NCBI GenBank assembly: GCA_018402425.1
Contig: JAGYIZ010000008.1
Coordinates: forward strand, 1-62,771
DNA from: Candidatus Atribacteria bacterium
GTDB lineage: Bacteria; Atribacterota; Phoenicimicrobiia; Phoenicimicrobiales; Stramentimicrobiaceae
Reading direction: 5' to 3'
DNA: 62,771 nucleotides
Shown here: piece by piece, positions 31,602 through 40,323 of the stretch
How positions within the stretch are numbered: the first letter of the stretch is position 1
Layout: every line of letters starts with the position of its first letter
Program-made: the position numbers and the translations under genes
Notes under the pieces: model-generated
Database searches by the model: none
What the model saw: the letters and a program-made list of their open reading frames with translations, nothing else
Told to the model about the DNA's origin: nothing

Positions 31602-32357
31602 ATGCGCAAACCATTGATTACCGGAAATTGGAAAATGAACAAAACAATTACCGAGAGTATTTCTCTGATAAAGGAACTGGTTGATTTTGTTAAAGGATAT
31701 CAAGAGACAGAAATTGTCATATGCCCTCCATATACTTCATTATGGGTAACCAAGGAATTAATTCAGGATACAAATATCCTTTTGGGTGCCCAGAATATGT
31801 ATTTCCAGGATGAAGGTGCTTATACGGGAGAAATATCAGCCAGCATGTTACAGAATATTGGCTGTGATTATGTAATAGTAGGCCATTCTGAAAGAAGGGA
31901 ATATTTTCATGAAAGTTCTCAGGAAGTAGCCTGGAAGGTTCGGCAGGCACTTTCTTTTGGAATTAAACCTATTATCTGCGTAGGGGAAAAATTAGAGGAA
32001 AGAGAATCCGGTTCAGCCAGAGAAGTTGTCAAAGAAGAGATAGAAGCGATATTTGAGGTACTTAAATCTCAAGATGCCCCTGGCGTTGTTTTTGCTTATG
32101 AGCCTATATGGGCTATCGGTACCGGCAAATCAGCAACTTCAAAGGATGCAAATGATATGATTCAATATATTCGTAATCTCTTAAAAGAAAAATATAGTGA
32201 AAAAATTGCTGAACAGATAAGAATATTGTATGGTGGAAGTGTTAAACCTGAAAATATCAAGGAACTAATGGCTGAGTCGGATATAGATGGTGCCCTGGTA
32301 GGTGGTGCAAGTTTAAAAGCACTAGCTTTTTCACAATTGGTAAAATTCAGGGAATAA
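31602..32357 (+). CDS. tpiA: Triosephosphate isomerase
   Basis: Interconverts dihydroxyacetone phosphate and glyceraldehyde 3-phosphate. It is a TIM barrel of 251 residues beginning RKPLITGNWKMNKT, with electrophile His in VGHSERR, catalytic Glu in FAYEPIWAIGTG, and the phosphate-binding LYGGSVKPEN and GALVGGASL. ATG 31602 follows GGAGG by eight bases and is preferred over the in-frame TTG at 31587, which overlaps the ribosome-binding site. It forms a gap-tpiA-secG group. Confidence 0.97.
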   Translation: MRKPLITGNWKMNKTITESISLIKELVDFVKGYQETEIVICPPYTSLWVTKELIQDTNILLGAQNMYFQDEGAYTGEISASMLQNIGCDYVIVGHSERREYFHESSQEVAWKVRQALSFGIKPIICVGEKLEERESGSAREVVKEEIEAIFEVLKSQDAPGVVFAYEPIWAIGTGKSATSKDANDMIQYIRNLLKEKYSEKIAEQIRILYGGSVKPENIKELMAESDIDGALVGGASLKALAFSQLVKFRE

Positions 32358-32440
32358 TTGCTCAGGCAATAAGAAGATAATATTTTTATAATTATATAAA
32401 TTAAATTTTGCAAGGTATCAGGAATTACGCTCTTGCTATC

Positions 32441-32469
32441 TTGATTCGATGTTATAAATATGTTATGAT
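32441..32469 (+). promoter_or_regulatory. Promoter candidate for secG
   Basis: TTGATT (32441-32446), 17-base spacer, TATGAT (32464-32469), about 70 bases before the secG ATG. Confidence 0.5.
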
Positions 32470-32536
32470 TCATAAGCACATGAATAGTTTGACGTAATAA
32501 TTAAAGGTATAAAAATTACAAAGGAGAGGATAGCTA

Positions 32537-32761
32537 ATGCCGACATGGTTAATGCTTATACAAATTGCTACAAGTATAGCGCTTATTGGTGTCGTATTAT
32601 TTCAGTCTAGGAAAGCCGGCCAAGGTGGTGGAATTTTTGGCGGCGGAACATTTGCTGATCATAGAGGGAGAAAAGGCAAAGAAGTACTTTTGCTTAAAAT
32701 AACGACTGCAATTGCAGTTCTGTTTATGTTTTCTTCTATCATGATTAGTATTTATAGATAG
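32537..32761 (+). CDS. secG: Preprotein translocase subunit SecG
   Basis: A 74-residue component of the SecYEG channel with two membrane helices (residues about 4-22 and 52-72) separated by a Gly-rich loop (GQGGGIFGGG), the family hallmark. AAGGAGAGG precedes the ATG. Its position after tpiA matches many genomes where secG follows the gap-pgk-tpiA cluster. Confidence 0.92.
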   Translation: MPTWLMLIQIATSIALIGVVLFQSRKAGQGGGIFGGGTFADHRGRKGKEVLLLKITTAIAVLFMFSSIMISIYR

Positions 32762-32783
32762 GGAAAAGGATATAAAAATAGCA

Positions 32784-33821
32784 ATGAACCAGTTTATTAA
32801 TTCAACCACTGAAATAAAACACTATAAAGTTGACCCTAATAGAAAATTATTTTCTGCTAATCACGATGAAATTGAAAAAGGATTAACTACAGATGTATAT
32901 TTTATACGGGCTTTGGAGATTCTTAAATATTTAAAATTAGATAATACTAGTGTTACAGCCGAAATATTTGCCAGGAAAAAAGGTATTTTTGCCGGTGCCC
33001 AGGAAGCATATAATTTGTTGAAGGATAAAAATATTAACCTCTGGTCACTTAAAGAGGGAGATTCTTTTCTTCCCAAAGAGACAGTAATGAGAATACAAGG
33101 TCCTTATAAGGAATTTGGAGTTTTTGAAACAATAGTTTTGGGAATCCTGGCCAGCAGCTCTGCTTGGGCTACTGCAGCCAGAGCATGTCATGATGTTGCC
33201 CGTGGTAAAAAAATTATTTGTTTTGGGTCACGACATATTCATCCTGCTGTTGCCCCTGTAATGGAAAGAGCCGCTATTATTGGAGGCATTGATGGAGCCA
33301 GTTGTGTTCTAGGGGCTAAACTGATGGGACAGGAACCCCAAGGTACTATTCCTCACACTGTAATTATCATATCTGGAGATACAGTAAAAGCAGCAAAAGC
33401 ATATAATAATTGTACTCCTAAAAATGTTCCTCGGGTTATTTTGATTGATACTTTTAAAGATGAGGCAGAAGAGTCCATAAGGGTAGCAAATGCATTAGGT
33501 AAAGATCTCCTGGGTGTTCGACTTGATACACCAAGCGAGCGAGGAGGAGTTTCTCCTGATTTGGTAAAGGAAGTAAGGGCACGATTAGACCAAGCAGGTT
33601 TTTCATATGTTAAAATATTTGTATCTGGTGGAGTTACTCCCGAGAGGATTAATATGCTAAGCCAAGAAGCAGTTGATGCCTTTGGTGTAGGTAGTTATAT
33701 CAGTGATACATCTCCAATTGATATGACTCTTGATATTAAAGAAGTAGAAGGAAAGCCGATTGCTAAAAGAGGAAGAATACCTGGCAAGATTGAGAATAAA
33801 AAACTGGTTAAATTAATTTAG
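32784..33821 (+). CDS. Nicotinate phosphoribosyltransferase family protein
   Basis: NAD salvage enzyme making nicotinate mononucleotide from nicotinate and PRPP. The 345 residues match the shorter archaeal/bacterial branch of the family. Motifs include FGSRHIHPAVAPVMERAA, GGIDGASCVLGA, IILIDTFKDEAEE-like VILIDTFKDE, GVRLDTPSERGG, and IFVSGGVTPERI with GVGSYIS, which form the phosphate-binding barrel end. It begins 22 bases after secG. A nicotinamide-using relative is the main alternative. Confidence 0.9.
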   Translation: MNQFINSTTEIKHYKVDPNRKLFSANHDEIEKGLTTDVYFIRALEILKYLKLDNTSVTAEIFARKKGIFAGAQEAYNLLKDKNINLWSLKEGDSFLPKETVMRIQGPYKEFGVFETIVLGILASSSAWATAARACHDVARGKKIICFGSRHIHPAVAPVMERAAIIGGIDGASCVLGAKLMGQEPQGTIPHTVIIISGDTVKAAKAYNNCTPKNVPRVILIDTFKDEAEESIRVANALGKDLLGVRLDTPSERGGVSPDLVKEVRARLDQAGFSYVKIFVSGGVTPERINMLSQEAVDAFGVGSYISDTSPIDMTLDIKEVEGKPIAKRGRIPGKIENKKLVKLI

Positions 33822-34120
33822 TATCAAGTATCGAGTATATAGTATCAAGTGAATACGGGAGTAATTGTAAGCAACTAAGAAACTAAAATTATAAATTTTT
33901 GGTTTTTTGAACAAAACAGTAATTGGTACTCTATTCGAATAATTTTTAGGTAGAATTTTAAAATTTGAATAAGTATAATGAATAAATTTATTTATAATTA
34001 ATCGAAAATTTATAGTATTTAAGTATTTATATTATAGGTATTTATCAGTATTTATTTTTTTTCCTCGATACCTGATACTCCATAGTTAATACTGTTTTTA
34101 GACTCAATACTCGATACTAA
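33819..34120 (+). repeat. Intergenic spacer bounded by imperfect inverted repeats
   Basis: The 300-base spacer before tRNA-Leu has no gene. Its left edge holds tandem TAGTATCAAGTATCGAGTAT-type units (33819-33855). Its right edge holds their inverse: CTCGATACCTGATACTC at 34064-34080 and ACTCAATACTCGATACTA at 34102-34119. The interior is very AT-rich. It looks like a non-coding repeat or MITE-like unit, but no target-site duplication could be fixed. Confidence 0.6.
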
Positions 34121-34125
34121 AAAAT

Positions 34126-34213
34126 GCCGGGATGGCGGAATAGGTAGACGCGCCAGCTTGAGGGGCTGGTGGGCAAATTGCTTGTGGGGGTTCAAATCCC
34201 CCTCCCGGCACCA
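34126..34213 (+). tRNA. tRNA-Leu (anticodon GAG)
   Basis: Acceptor GCCGGGA pairs with TCCCGGC, discriminator A, encoded CCA. The anticodon loop TTGAGGG on stem CCAGC/GCTGG carries GAG. A long variable arm fits a class II tRNA. Confidence 0.96.
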
Positions 34214-34339
34214 CTGTTTTTTTGAGTATAAAAAATAAATAGAGTATAAATATGTTTTTAGGGGAGGTTTATACTTCCTTTTTTAATGTAGTTAAGTATT
34301 CATTCCTACATTCTTATCTTAAAAGAAGAATAAAATCTA

Positions 34340-34699
34340 ATGCATGAGAGATCTGTTGCTAATAATTTATTAAGTATTGTTTTAGAGAAGGCGATTATTG
34401 CTGGTAAGCAAAAAGAAGTGGAGTTAATTCGTATTGTTATGGGAGAATTTACCATGATTAATGAGGAGCTTTTAGTGTCTGCCTTCTACCAATTATCAAA
34501 ATCAACAGTGGCAGAAAAAGCAAAGATTGAGATTACCCACTCCCCCTTAAAAGGCAAATGTCAGGATTGCCAAAAAGAATTTACCTTGAATAAAGAGTAT
34601 TTTAAATGTCCTTATTGTGGAAGTAGCTCAATTCAAATTATTAGTGGAGATGAGTTATTTATCCAAGATATTCAGTTAAATGATAATGATTTTTGTTAA
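34340..34699 (+). CDS. hypA: Hydrogenase nickel incorporation protein HypA
   Basis: Metallochaperone that helps HypB insert nickel into [NiFe] hydrogenase. The 119 residues begin MHE, with the Ni-binding His2. A zinc site of two CxxC pairs (CQDC and CPYC) lies near residues 75-95. It sits just upstream of the [NiFe] mbh operon, its probable client. hypB and hypC-F are not in this window. Confidence 0.94.
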   Translation: MHERSVANNLLSIVLEKAIIAGKQKEVELIRIVMGEFTMINEELLVSAFYQLSKSTVAEKAKIEITHSPLKGKCQDCQKEFTLNKEYFKCPYCGSSSIQIISGDELFIQDIQLNDNDFC

Positions 34700-34704
34700 A
34701 TAAA

Positions 34705-34734
34705 TTGCATGTAACAGTTCAAATATGGTATAAT
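34705..34734 (+). promoter_or_regulatory. Promoter candidate of the mbh operon
   Basis: TTGCAT (34705-34710), 18-base spacer, TATAAT (34729-34734). It would yield a leader of about 130 bases before the first mbh gene. Confidence 0.65.
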
Positions 34735-34874
34735 TTTTGAAGTATTTTTGTATTACCATAGTTTTATAATATAACATTGAAAAATTTGTGTAAATATCTT
34801 CAGAGAAAAAAATATTTAAAGAAGTATTGTTAGAAATACAAAAAGAAATTAAAGACTTAAAGTGAGGTGAAGTG

Positions 34875-35384
34875 ATGATTGGTTTTATTGCGAGTTTTGT
34901 ATTAAGTTTTTTTGCTTATTTATTTTTAACTGCCAATCAGGGAGATATTCTAGGTTTGTGGAGTCAATATGAAATGATTTTTGCAGTAATCATTTCCTTG
35001 ATTGTGGCCATGATTTCGACAAAGGTCTTGTTTCAGAAAAAACGTTACCGTTTACTTAACCCATTGAGATGGGTTATTTTTTTGTTTTACTTGATTGGCC
35101 CTTTCTTTATTGCTATGGCTAAAGCTAATATTGATGTTGCCTATCGGGTTATTACCGGTAAGATTAACCCTGGTATTGTAAAAATATCTCCTAATTTGAA
35201 GAGTGATGCAGCTATTACCTTATTGGCAAACTCTATTACCTTAACACCCGGAACATTAAGTGTGGATATTGATGAAAGTAATAATGATCTCTATATACAT
35301 TGGATTAATGTTACCAATCTTAAACCCGCGATAGAGGATATTTGTGGTAGTTTCCCAACCTGGGCTAGGAGGATTGCAGAATGA
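34875..35384 (+). CDS. mbhA: Mbh subunit A / MrpE-like antiporter subunit
   Basis: First gene of the membrane-bound hydrogenase operon. About 169 residues with N-terminal membrane helices and a conserved C-terminal part (NSITLTPGTLSVDID, then LYIHWINV), characteristic of MrpE. In Mrp and Mbh complexes it belongs to the cation-translocating half. I use ATG 34875 because AGGTGAAG precedes it at good distance; GTG 34872 is an alternative. The stop overlaps the next gene by four bases. Confidence 0.9.
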   Translation: MIGFIASFVLSFFAYLFLTANQGDILGLWSQYEMIFAVIISLIVAMISTKVLFQKKRYRLLNPLRWVIFLFYLIGPFFIAMAKANIDVAYRVITGKINPGIVKISPNLKSDAAITLLANSITLTPGTLSVDIDESNNDLYIHWINVTNLKPAIEDICGSFPTWARRIAE

Positions 35385-35656
35385 CTCAATTATTTAATAT
35401 TTTTTTGATTACATCCGTATTATTGTTGCTCTTTATGTTGATTTCTTTGTTTCGTCTTGTTTTAGGGCCAACAGTACCGGATCGTGTAGTAGCTCTGGAT
35501 ACCATTAATACATTGATAATTGCCGGAATGATATTATTTGGCGCAGCAATGGAAGAAGTGATATATATTGATGTTGCAATTGTATATGCATTATTATCAT
35601 ATATTGCCACATTATATATTGCAAAACATATGGAGAGGAGGTCGAAAGATAAGTGA
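35381..35656 (+). CDS. mbhB: Mbh subunit B / MrpF-like antiporter subunit
   Basis: A 91-residue membrane protein with three helices and the MrpF signature RLVLGPTVPDRVVALDTI. It contributes to the antiporter module that exports Na+ or H+. Starts inside the stop region of the previous gene (ATGA overlap) and ends overlapping the next. Confidence 0.91.
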   Translation: MTQLFNIFLITSVLLLLFMLISLFRLVLGPTVPDRVVALDTINTLIIAGMILFGAAMEEVIYIDVAIVYALLSYIATLYIAKHMERRSKDK

Positions 35657-36015
35657 CAGTTTTATCTATTATATTATTTATATTTCTGATAATTGGAATA
35701 TTCTTTAATGGATTGGGTTCCATTGGACTTATGAGGTTCCCGGATGTTTACACCAGACTACACGCAGCCACAAAATGCACTACTTTTGGGTCCATATTTA
35801 CCTCGTTGGCGGTTATCATTTTTGGTTTTTATTTTTGGAAAGTAAGCGGTGACTCAAAGTACGGTGTTCTGGCATTACATACTATTGTAGCCCTGGGTTG
35901 TTTGATTATAACCAATCCAACCGGAGCCCATGCAATTGCCCGGGCTGCTCATCGTAGTGGTGTTATGCCCAAACAGGCAGTAATCGACGAATTAAAGGAG
36001 GCAGACTTAAAATGA
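35653..36015 (+). CDS. mbhC: Mbh subunit C / MrpG-like antiporter subunit
   Basis: A 120-residue protein with three membrane helices and the MrpG signature GSIGLMRFPDVYTRLHAATKC, with NPTGAHAIARAAHRSG near the C-terminus. GTG start overlaps the previous stop (GTGA). It is part of the ion-translocating module. Confidence 0.92.
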   Translation: MTVLSIILFIFLIIGIFFNGLGSIGLMRFPDVYTRLHAATKCTTFGSIFTSLAVIIFGFYFWKVSGDSKYGVLALHTIVALGCLIITNPTGAHAIARAAHRSGVMPKQAVIDELKEADLK

Positions 36016-36254
36016 GTTTATTGGTAAGTTTTGCCCATATCGCCGTATTGGTGATTATGATCATTGCGGCATTTTTGGCAGTTATGTTTAAAGATTTATT
36101 ACCTGCAGTTATTGCTCTAGCTGTTGTTAGTTTATTGCTTTCACTGGAATTTTATTTATTACATGCACCGGATGTAGCAATCGCGGAAGCCGGGATTGGA
36201 GCAGCTTTAACGATGGCAATCTATATTTTTGCAATAAGAGCAACCAGAAAGTGA
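36012..36254 (+). CDS. mbhD: Mbh subunit D (MrpA C-terminal-like)
   Basis: An 80-residue membrane protein of three helices with FYLLHAPDVAIAEAGIGAALTMAIYIFAI, the conserved MbhD segment that equals part of the MrpA C-terminus. In the Pyrococcus Mbh structure it lines the antiporter interface. Four-base overlap with mbhC. Confidence 0.88.
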   Translation: MSLLVSFAHIAVLVIMIIAAFLAVMFKDLLPAVIALAVVSLLLSLEFYLLHAPDVAIAEAGIGAALTMAIYIFAIRATRK

Positions 36255-36265
36255 GGGGTGAGATA

Positions 36266-36532
36266 ATGAAAAAATCAATTTTTGCGATAGCCTTAGTTTT
36301 TTTTGTGGCTTTTATGATTGTAGCAGCTTTTGGCATGAGGCTTTTTGGAGAACCAATTATTAGTGAAATGGATGATTATTATATTCAAAATGCCCAGGCT
36401 GAAACAGGAGCTAATAATGTAGTCACTACTATTGTTTTTGATTATCGAGGTTTTGACACACTTGGAGAAGCCACTGTCTTATTTACGGCTGTACTGGGTA
36501 TTACTGCATTATTCAGGGAGGCGGCTAAATGA
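36266..36532 (+). CDS. mbhE: Mbh subunit E (MrpA C-terminal-like)
   Basis: About 88 residues: an N-terminal helix, a short external loop (YIQNAQAETGANNVVTTIVFDYRGFDTLGEATVLF) and a second helix. The FDYRGFDTLGE motif is diagnostic for MbhE and the end of MrpA. ATG 36266 follows GAGGGGTGAG; the GTG at 36251 lies before that site and is less likely. Overlaps mbhF by four bases. Confidence 0.88.
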   Translation: MKKSIFAIALVFFVAFMIVAAFGMRLFGEPIISEMDDYYIQNAQAETGANNVVTTIVFDYRGFDTLGEATVLFTAVLGITALFREAAK

Positions 36533-37008
36533 AAAATGAAATGTCTCGCATTGTTAGAACAGTGACAACGCTGATTTATGGATTTATCATTGTTTATGGC
36601 TTTTATGTCATTGCACATGGTCACCTAACCCCTGGCGGGGGTTTCCAGGGTGGAGCAATTGCTGCTTCAGCCTTTGCTTTATTGGTGGTAACTTATGGTG
36701 ATCAGGGAGTTAAAGATTTTTTAAAAAAAGATATTCTTTCTCTGGTTGAAAGCACCGGACTTGTCCTCTTTATTGCCTTTGCCTTTTTTGGCCTGGGTGT
36801 AACTTTCTTTTATAATTTTATGGCAAACAGCGGAGGATTATTTGGTAATTCAGCCATTATCGGTATTAATCCAGGTGACCTCAACACAGGTGGTACCATA
36901 CCGATTATGAATATTGCTGTTGGCCTAGAAGTCTTAGCAGCATTGGGAGTCATTATTCTAACTATGTCTGCAGGATCAAAAAATACAAAGAAAAAGGAGA
37001 ATTCGTAA
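36529..37008 (+). CDS. mbhF: Mbh subunit F / MrpB-like antiporter subunit
   Basis: A 159-residue membrane protein of the MrpB family with four helices and the signature HGHLTPGGGFQGGAIAAS. It belongs to the antiporter half of the complex. The gene order mbhE-F-G is the Thermococcales order. Confidence 0.92.
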   Translation: MKNEMSRIVRTVTTLIYGFIIVYGFYVIAHGHLTPGGGFQGGAIAASAFALLVVTYGDQGVKDFLKKDILSLVESTGLVLFIAFAFFGLGVTFFYNFMANSGGLFGNSAIIGINPGDLNTGGTIPIMNIAVGLEVLAALGVIILTMSAGSKNTKKKENS

Positions 37009-37009
37009 T

Positions 37010-37357
37010 ATGATTGGAAATTTTCCTTATGTTGCAGTTGCGATTTTGATAGGATTGGGTTTCTACACTCTAATATTTAAGAAGAACCTGATAAAAATTG
37101 CCATAGGCATAACATTGATTGAGTGCGGTGCTAATTTATTTCTCATTACCCTGGGATACAGAAAGGGATCGGTTGCACCTATATATACGCAAGCACCGGA
37201 GGGAATGAATATGGTTTTACCAACTCCTCAGGCCTTGACTCTAACCAGTATTGTTATTGGTGTAGCAACGACTGCTCTGATTCTTTCTATTGCTATGATT
37301 ATTTATAAAAAATACGGAACGATAAATACCGATGAAGTGAGGAGGTTAAAAGAATGA
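37010..37357 (+). CDS. mbhG: Mbh subunit G / MrpC-like (NuoK-like) subunit
   Basis: A 115-residue three-helix membrane protein related to NuoK and MrpC, with IKIAIGITLIECGANLFLI and DPLPQALVLTAIVI-type LPTPQALTLTSIVIG. The Glu in the second helix matches the proton-pathway Glu of NuoK relatives. Its stop overlaps the next start by four bases. Confidence 0.92.
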   Translation: MIGNFPYVAVAILIGLGFYTLIFKKNLIKIAIGITLIECGANLFLITLGYRKGSVAPIYTQAPEGMNMVLPTPQALTLTSIVIGVATTALILSIAMIIYKKYGTINTDEVRRLKE

Positions 37358-38922
37358 GCAGCATTTTGACACATTCTCCTGCCTTAGTAATGGCTTTGCC
37401 TCTATTAGCAGCCTTTTTAACGCCTGTTGTAGGTCGTTTTAATCGAAAGATATTAGGCTGGTTTATATCAGCTATATTGGGGTTGACTCTGGGAATTACT
37501 ATATTGATGGCTATTCAGATACTTACTAATGGTTCGATGATTTATGTTTTTGGTGGAGGTGACGCCGGATTAACCCTACCCTCTGGTTATACTGTGCCCA
37601 TACGAATCATTTTTCATATTGATGGTATGGGAATATTTATGGGATTAATTACTGCAGTTGTTTCTTTTTTGGCAGCTATTTACTCTTTGTCTTTTATGCA
37701 AAAAGAGAGTGGACTTGAAAAGTATTATGCTCTTTTGCTTTTATTGGCAACCGGAATGTTTGGAATGGAATTTACTGGAGACATCTTTAATTTTTTTGTT
37801 TTCCTGGAAATCGCTTCAATTTCTTCAGTTGCTTTGATTGCTTTTAGAAGTAATTTTTCCGGAGAACCGGCTGAAGCTGGTTTTAAATATATGGTGGTAA
37901 GTTCAATATCTGCATTAATGGTATTATTTGCAATAGGCTTATTTTATGGTCAATATGATGTTTTAAACATGGCTACCATTGCCAGTGTTATGCAATTTAC
38001 TCAGCTGGATAAAATTGCCCTGATACTTTTGGTAACAGTTTTGTCAATGAAAGCCGGATCAGTTCCTATGCATATGTGGACTCCTGATGCCTACTCGGAA
38101 GCACCCGCAGCTATTACTATGGTTTTGGTTGCTGCCAGCCAGGCCAGTTTGTATGCTCTTTTTAGGGTATGTTTTTCTTTATATAATATTTCCTTGAATA
38201 CTGTAACCATTGGATGGATTATTATTATCCTCGGTGTATTATCAATGTTTATTGGTGTTACCATGGCAATAATTCAAAAAGACATAAAACGCTTAATGGC
38301 TTATCATGCTATTTCTCAGACTGGTTATATGCTTTTAGGAGTAGGTGTAGGCCTGGCTGTTCTGGCTAATCCTGTAGCCCTGAACAGTTTCGGTATCAAG
38401 GCTATGGAAGGTAGTATCTTTCATATTATGAATCATGCAATGTATAAGGGACTATTATTTTTAACAGCAGGCGCTTTGTTTTATAGAACAGGTACCAGAG
38501 ATTTAAATAAAATGGGTGGTTTGGCAAATAATATGTTTTATACCACTATATTTTTTATTATAGGTGCTGCTGCTATTGCGGGAATACCGCCATTTAATGG
38601 TTTTGCCTCAAAATTGATGATTTATGAATCTGTCTATAAATTTAATCCCTTATTATCAATCATTGCCATGTTAGTTAGCATTTTAACTTTGGCTTCTTTC
38701 GTAAAAGTTTTTCACAGTGCTTTCTTAGGTCCAAAACTTGAGCAATATAAAAAGGTTCAGGAAGTCCCGAAAAGTATGCTATTTGCAATGGCTACTCTGG
38801 CCTGTATCATCGTTCTTTTTGGTTTATTTCCCGATGTCATTGTTAAAAATTTAGTTCATCCTGCAGTTATGGCATTAATTAATCAAACAAACTATACTGC
38901 AACTATATTGGGAGGAATTTAA
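37354..38922 (+). CDS. mbhH: Mbh subunit H / MrpD-like antiporter (NuoL/M/N family)
   Basis: The large ion-pumping subunit, 522 residues with about 14 helices. The antiporter core shows GMFGMEFTGDIFNFFVFLEI with the key Glu, SVPMHMWTPDAYSEAPAAIT with conserved Lys and His nearby, and IKRLMAYHAISQTGYM. FNGFASKLMIYE lies near the end. It is complete. In the Mbh complex it couples electron flow at the hydrogenase to Na+ or H+ export. Confidence 0.94.
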   Translation: MSSILTHSPALVMALPLLAAFLTPVVGRFNRKILGWFISAILGLTLGITILMAIQILTNGSMIYVFGGGDAGLTLPSGYTVPIRIIFHIDGMGIFMGLITAVVSFLAAIYSLSFMQKESGLEKYYALLLLLATGMFGMEFTGDIFNFFVFLEIASISSVALIAFRSNFSGEPAEAGFKYMVVSSISALMVLFAIGLFYGQYDVLNMATIASVMQFTQLDKIALILLVTVLSMKAGSVPMHMWTPDAYSEAPAAITMVLVAASQASLYALFRVCFSLYNISLNTVTIGWIIIILGVLSMFIGVTMAIIQKDIKRLMAYHAISQTGYMLLGVGVGLAVLANPVALNSFGIKAMEGSIFHIMNHAMYKGLLFLTAGALFYRTGTRDLNKMGGLANNMFYTTIFFIIGAAAIAGIPPFNGFASKLMIYESVYKFNPLLSIIAMLVSILTLASFVKVFHSAFLGPKLEQYKKVQEVPKSMLFAMATLACIIVLFGLFPDVIVKNLVHPAVMALINQTNYTATILGGI

Positions 38923-38926
38923 TATA

Positions 38927-39265
38927 ATGATAGGTTTATTAGAAACAGGAAGCGGTTATTGGAATGCTATTACATGGGTAATAATGGTAATAGCTGTTGG
39001 AGCTGCTGTTATTTGGTTAAGAAACCATGGAGAAGATAAATATAAAAAAGACACAGATCAGACAAAACCTTTTCTTTCAGGAAATCCTGAAATAAGCAAA
39101 GAAGATTCCCATGTTAGTGCTAGTCATATCTACTGGGGGTTTACCGAAGCATTAAAGCATTATTATCAACCTTTAATAAAGTTACATACAGGAAATATTA
39201 ATGATTATAGTGGCTGGATTGTTTTGGTAATGGCTATTATTTTTATTGTAGTAGGAGTGAGTTAA
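38927..39265 (+). CDS. mbhI: Mbh subunit I-like protein
   Basis: A 112-residue protein with two membrane helices (residues about 14-30 and 94-111) flanking a hydrophilic region. TKPFLSGNP resembles the loop motif of MbhI/NuoA-type connector subunits, and HIYWGFTEALKHYY follows. Assignment rests mostly on its place between mbhH and mbhJ, where Thermococcales have MbhI, bridging the antiporter and hydrogenase halves. Confidence 0.75.
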   Translation: MIGLLETGSGYWNAITWVIMVIAVGAAVIWLRNHGEDKYKKDTDQTKPFLSGNPEISKEDSHVSASHIYWGFTEALKHYYQPLIKLHTGNINDYSGWIVLVMAIIFIVVGVS

Positions 39266-39269
39266 TTCA

Positions 39270-39737
39270 ATGAAGTTAGATAAATATTTAGATCGTTCTT
39301 TATGGGTATTCCATTTGAATACAGGTTCATGTAATGGTTGTGATATTGAAATTGTTGCCTTATTAACACCAAGATATGATGTAGAAAGATTTGGTATTAA
39401 GCTGGTAGGCAGTCCCAAGCATGCCGACGTATTGCTGGTTACGGGCCCGGTTAACAGAAAAATGTTACCAAGATTAAAATTAATATATGAGCAGACTCCT
39501 GATCCAAAAGCTGTAATAGTTGTAGGAACTTGTGGGACCAGCGGAGGTGTTTTTTATGATTCTTATAATATTGTAGGTCCTGTCGATAAACATATTCCAG
39601 TAGATGTATATGTTCCCGGCTGTCCAATCAGACCCGAAGCAATAATCGATGGAGTTTTAAAAGCCTGGCTAAAATTGGAAAGGGTAAGAGGTGCCTCCGC
39701 ATCTTCTGCAGAAAAAGTGCAAAAGACAAGTGCATGA
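39270..39737 (+). CDS. mbhJ: Mbh subunit J, [NiFe] hydrogenase small subunit (NuoB-like)
   Basis: A 155-residue subunit carrying the proximal [4Fe-4S] cluster. Ligands are in GSCNGCDIE (Cys21 and Cys24), GTCGTSGG and PGCPIRPEAI. It passes electrons from ferredoxin, through MbhN, to the [NiFe] site in MbhL. Short, like group 4 hydrogenase small subunits, lacking the medial and distal clusters of uptake hydrogenases. Confidence 0.95.
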   Translation: MKLDKYLDRSLWVFHLNTGSCNGCDIEIVALLTPRYDVERFGIKLVGSPKHADVLLVTGPVNRKMLPRLKLIYEQTPDPKAVIVVGTCGTSGGVFYDSYNIVGPVDKHIPVDVYVPGCPIRPEAIIDGVLKAWLKLERVRGASASSAEKVQKTSA

Positions 39738-39796
39738 GAAATGCAGGTAATTTAATTGATTGATATTATAATATAACATAAAGGTTTGGTGAGGAT

Positions 39797-40312
39797 ATGG
39801 AATATATGAGTCCGAAAGAATTATTATCTTTTCTGAAAAAAAATTTAAAAGAATCTATTTTAGATAGCCGTATTGATACAAATAAAGAGGGAATCAAGCA
39901 AGAAGAATTTAATAATATCTGGTTAGAAGTTGAGCAGAGTAAATTTAGGGATACTATAAAATTACTTGCTACTCTACAATATCCTCATATTGCGATTATT
40001 GCTGGAAATGATACCGGTGAATCAATTGATTTGCTCTATCTTTTTTCAATTTACTATGGAGAGAAATTTAAAGAAATTTCTATCAATATAAAGGTAAGCT
40101 TAGATAGAAAAAAACCATCAATTGGTACTATTACTGATTTAATTCCCGGTGCACAAACAACAGAAAGGGAAACAAAAGAAATGTTTGGGGTGGAATTTGT
40201 AGGGCTACCGGATATGCATAATATATTCTTACCGGAAGATTTTCCAAAAAACGTCTTCCCCTTTAGAAAAAATGAAAAAGGTTTGGATGAACTTGTTCAA
40301 AATGAAAGTTGA
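39797..40312 (+). CDS. mbhK: Mbh subunit K (NuoC-like)
   Basis: A 171-residue soluble subunit related to the 30-kDa NuoC protein. The conserved end shows GAQTTERETKEMFGVEFVGLPD followed by FLPEDFPKNVFPFRK, the NuoC signature. It sits before MbhL as in archaeal Mbh. About 60 bases separate it from mbhJ. Confidence 0.92.
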   Translation: MEYMSPKELLSFLKKNLKESILDSRIDTNKEGIKQEEFNNIWLEVEQSKFRDTIKLLATLQYPHIAIIAGNDTGESIDLLYLFSIYYGEKFKEISINIKVSLDRKKPSIGTITDLIPGAQTTERETKEMFGVEFVGLPDMHNIFLPEDFPKNVFPFRKNEKGLDELVQNES

Positions 40313-40323
40313 GGTGACAAAAA

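Noticed and set aside
32355-32400. Terminator after tpiA
   Set aside because: ATTGC/GCAAT is a five-pair stem followed by a distant T-run; too weak to support.
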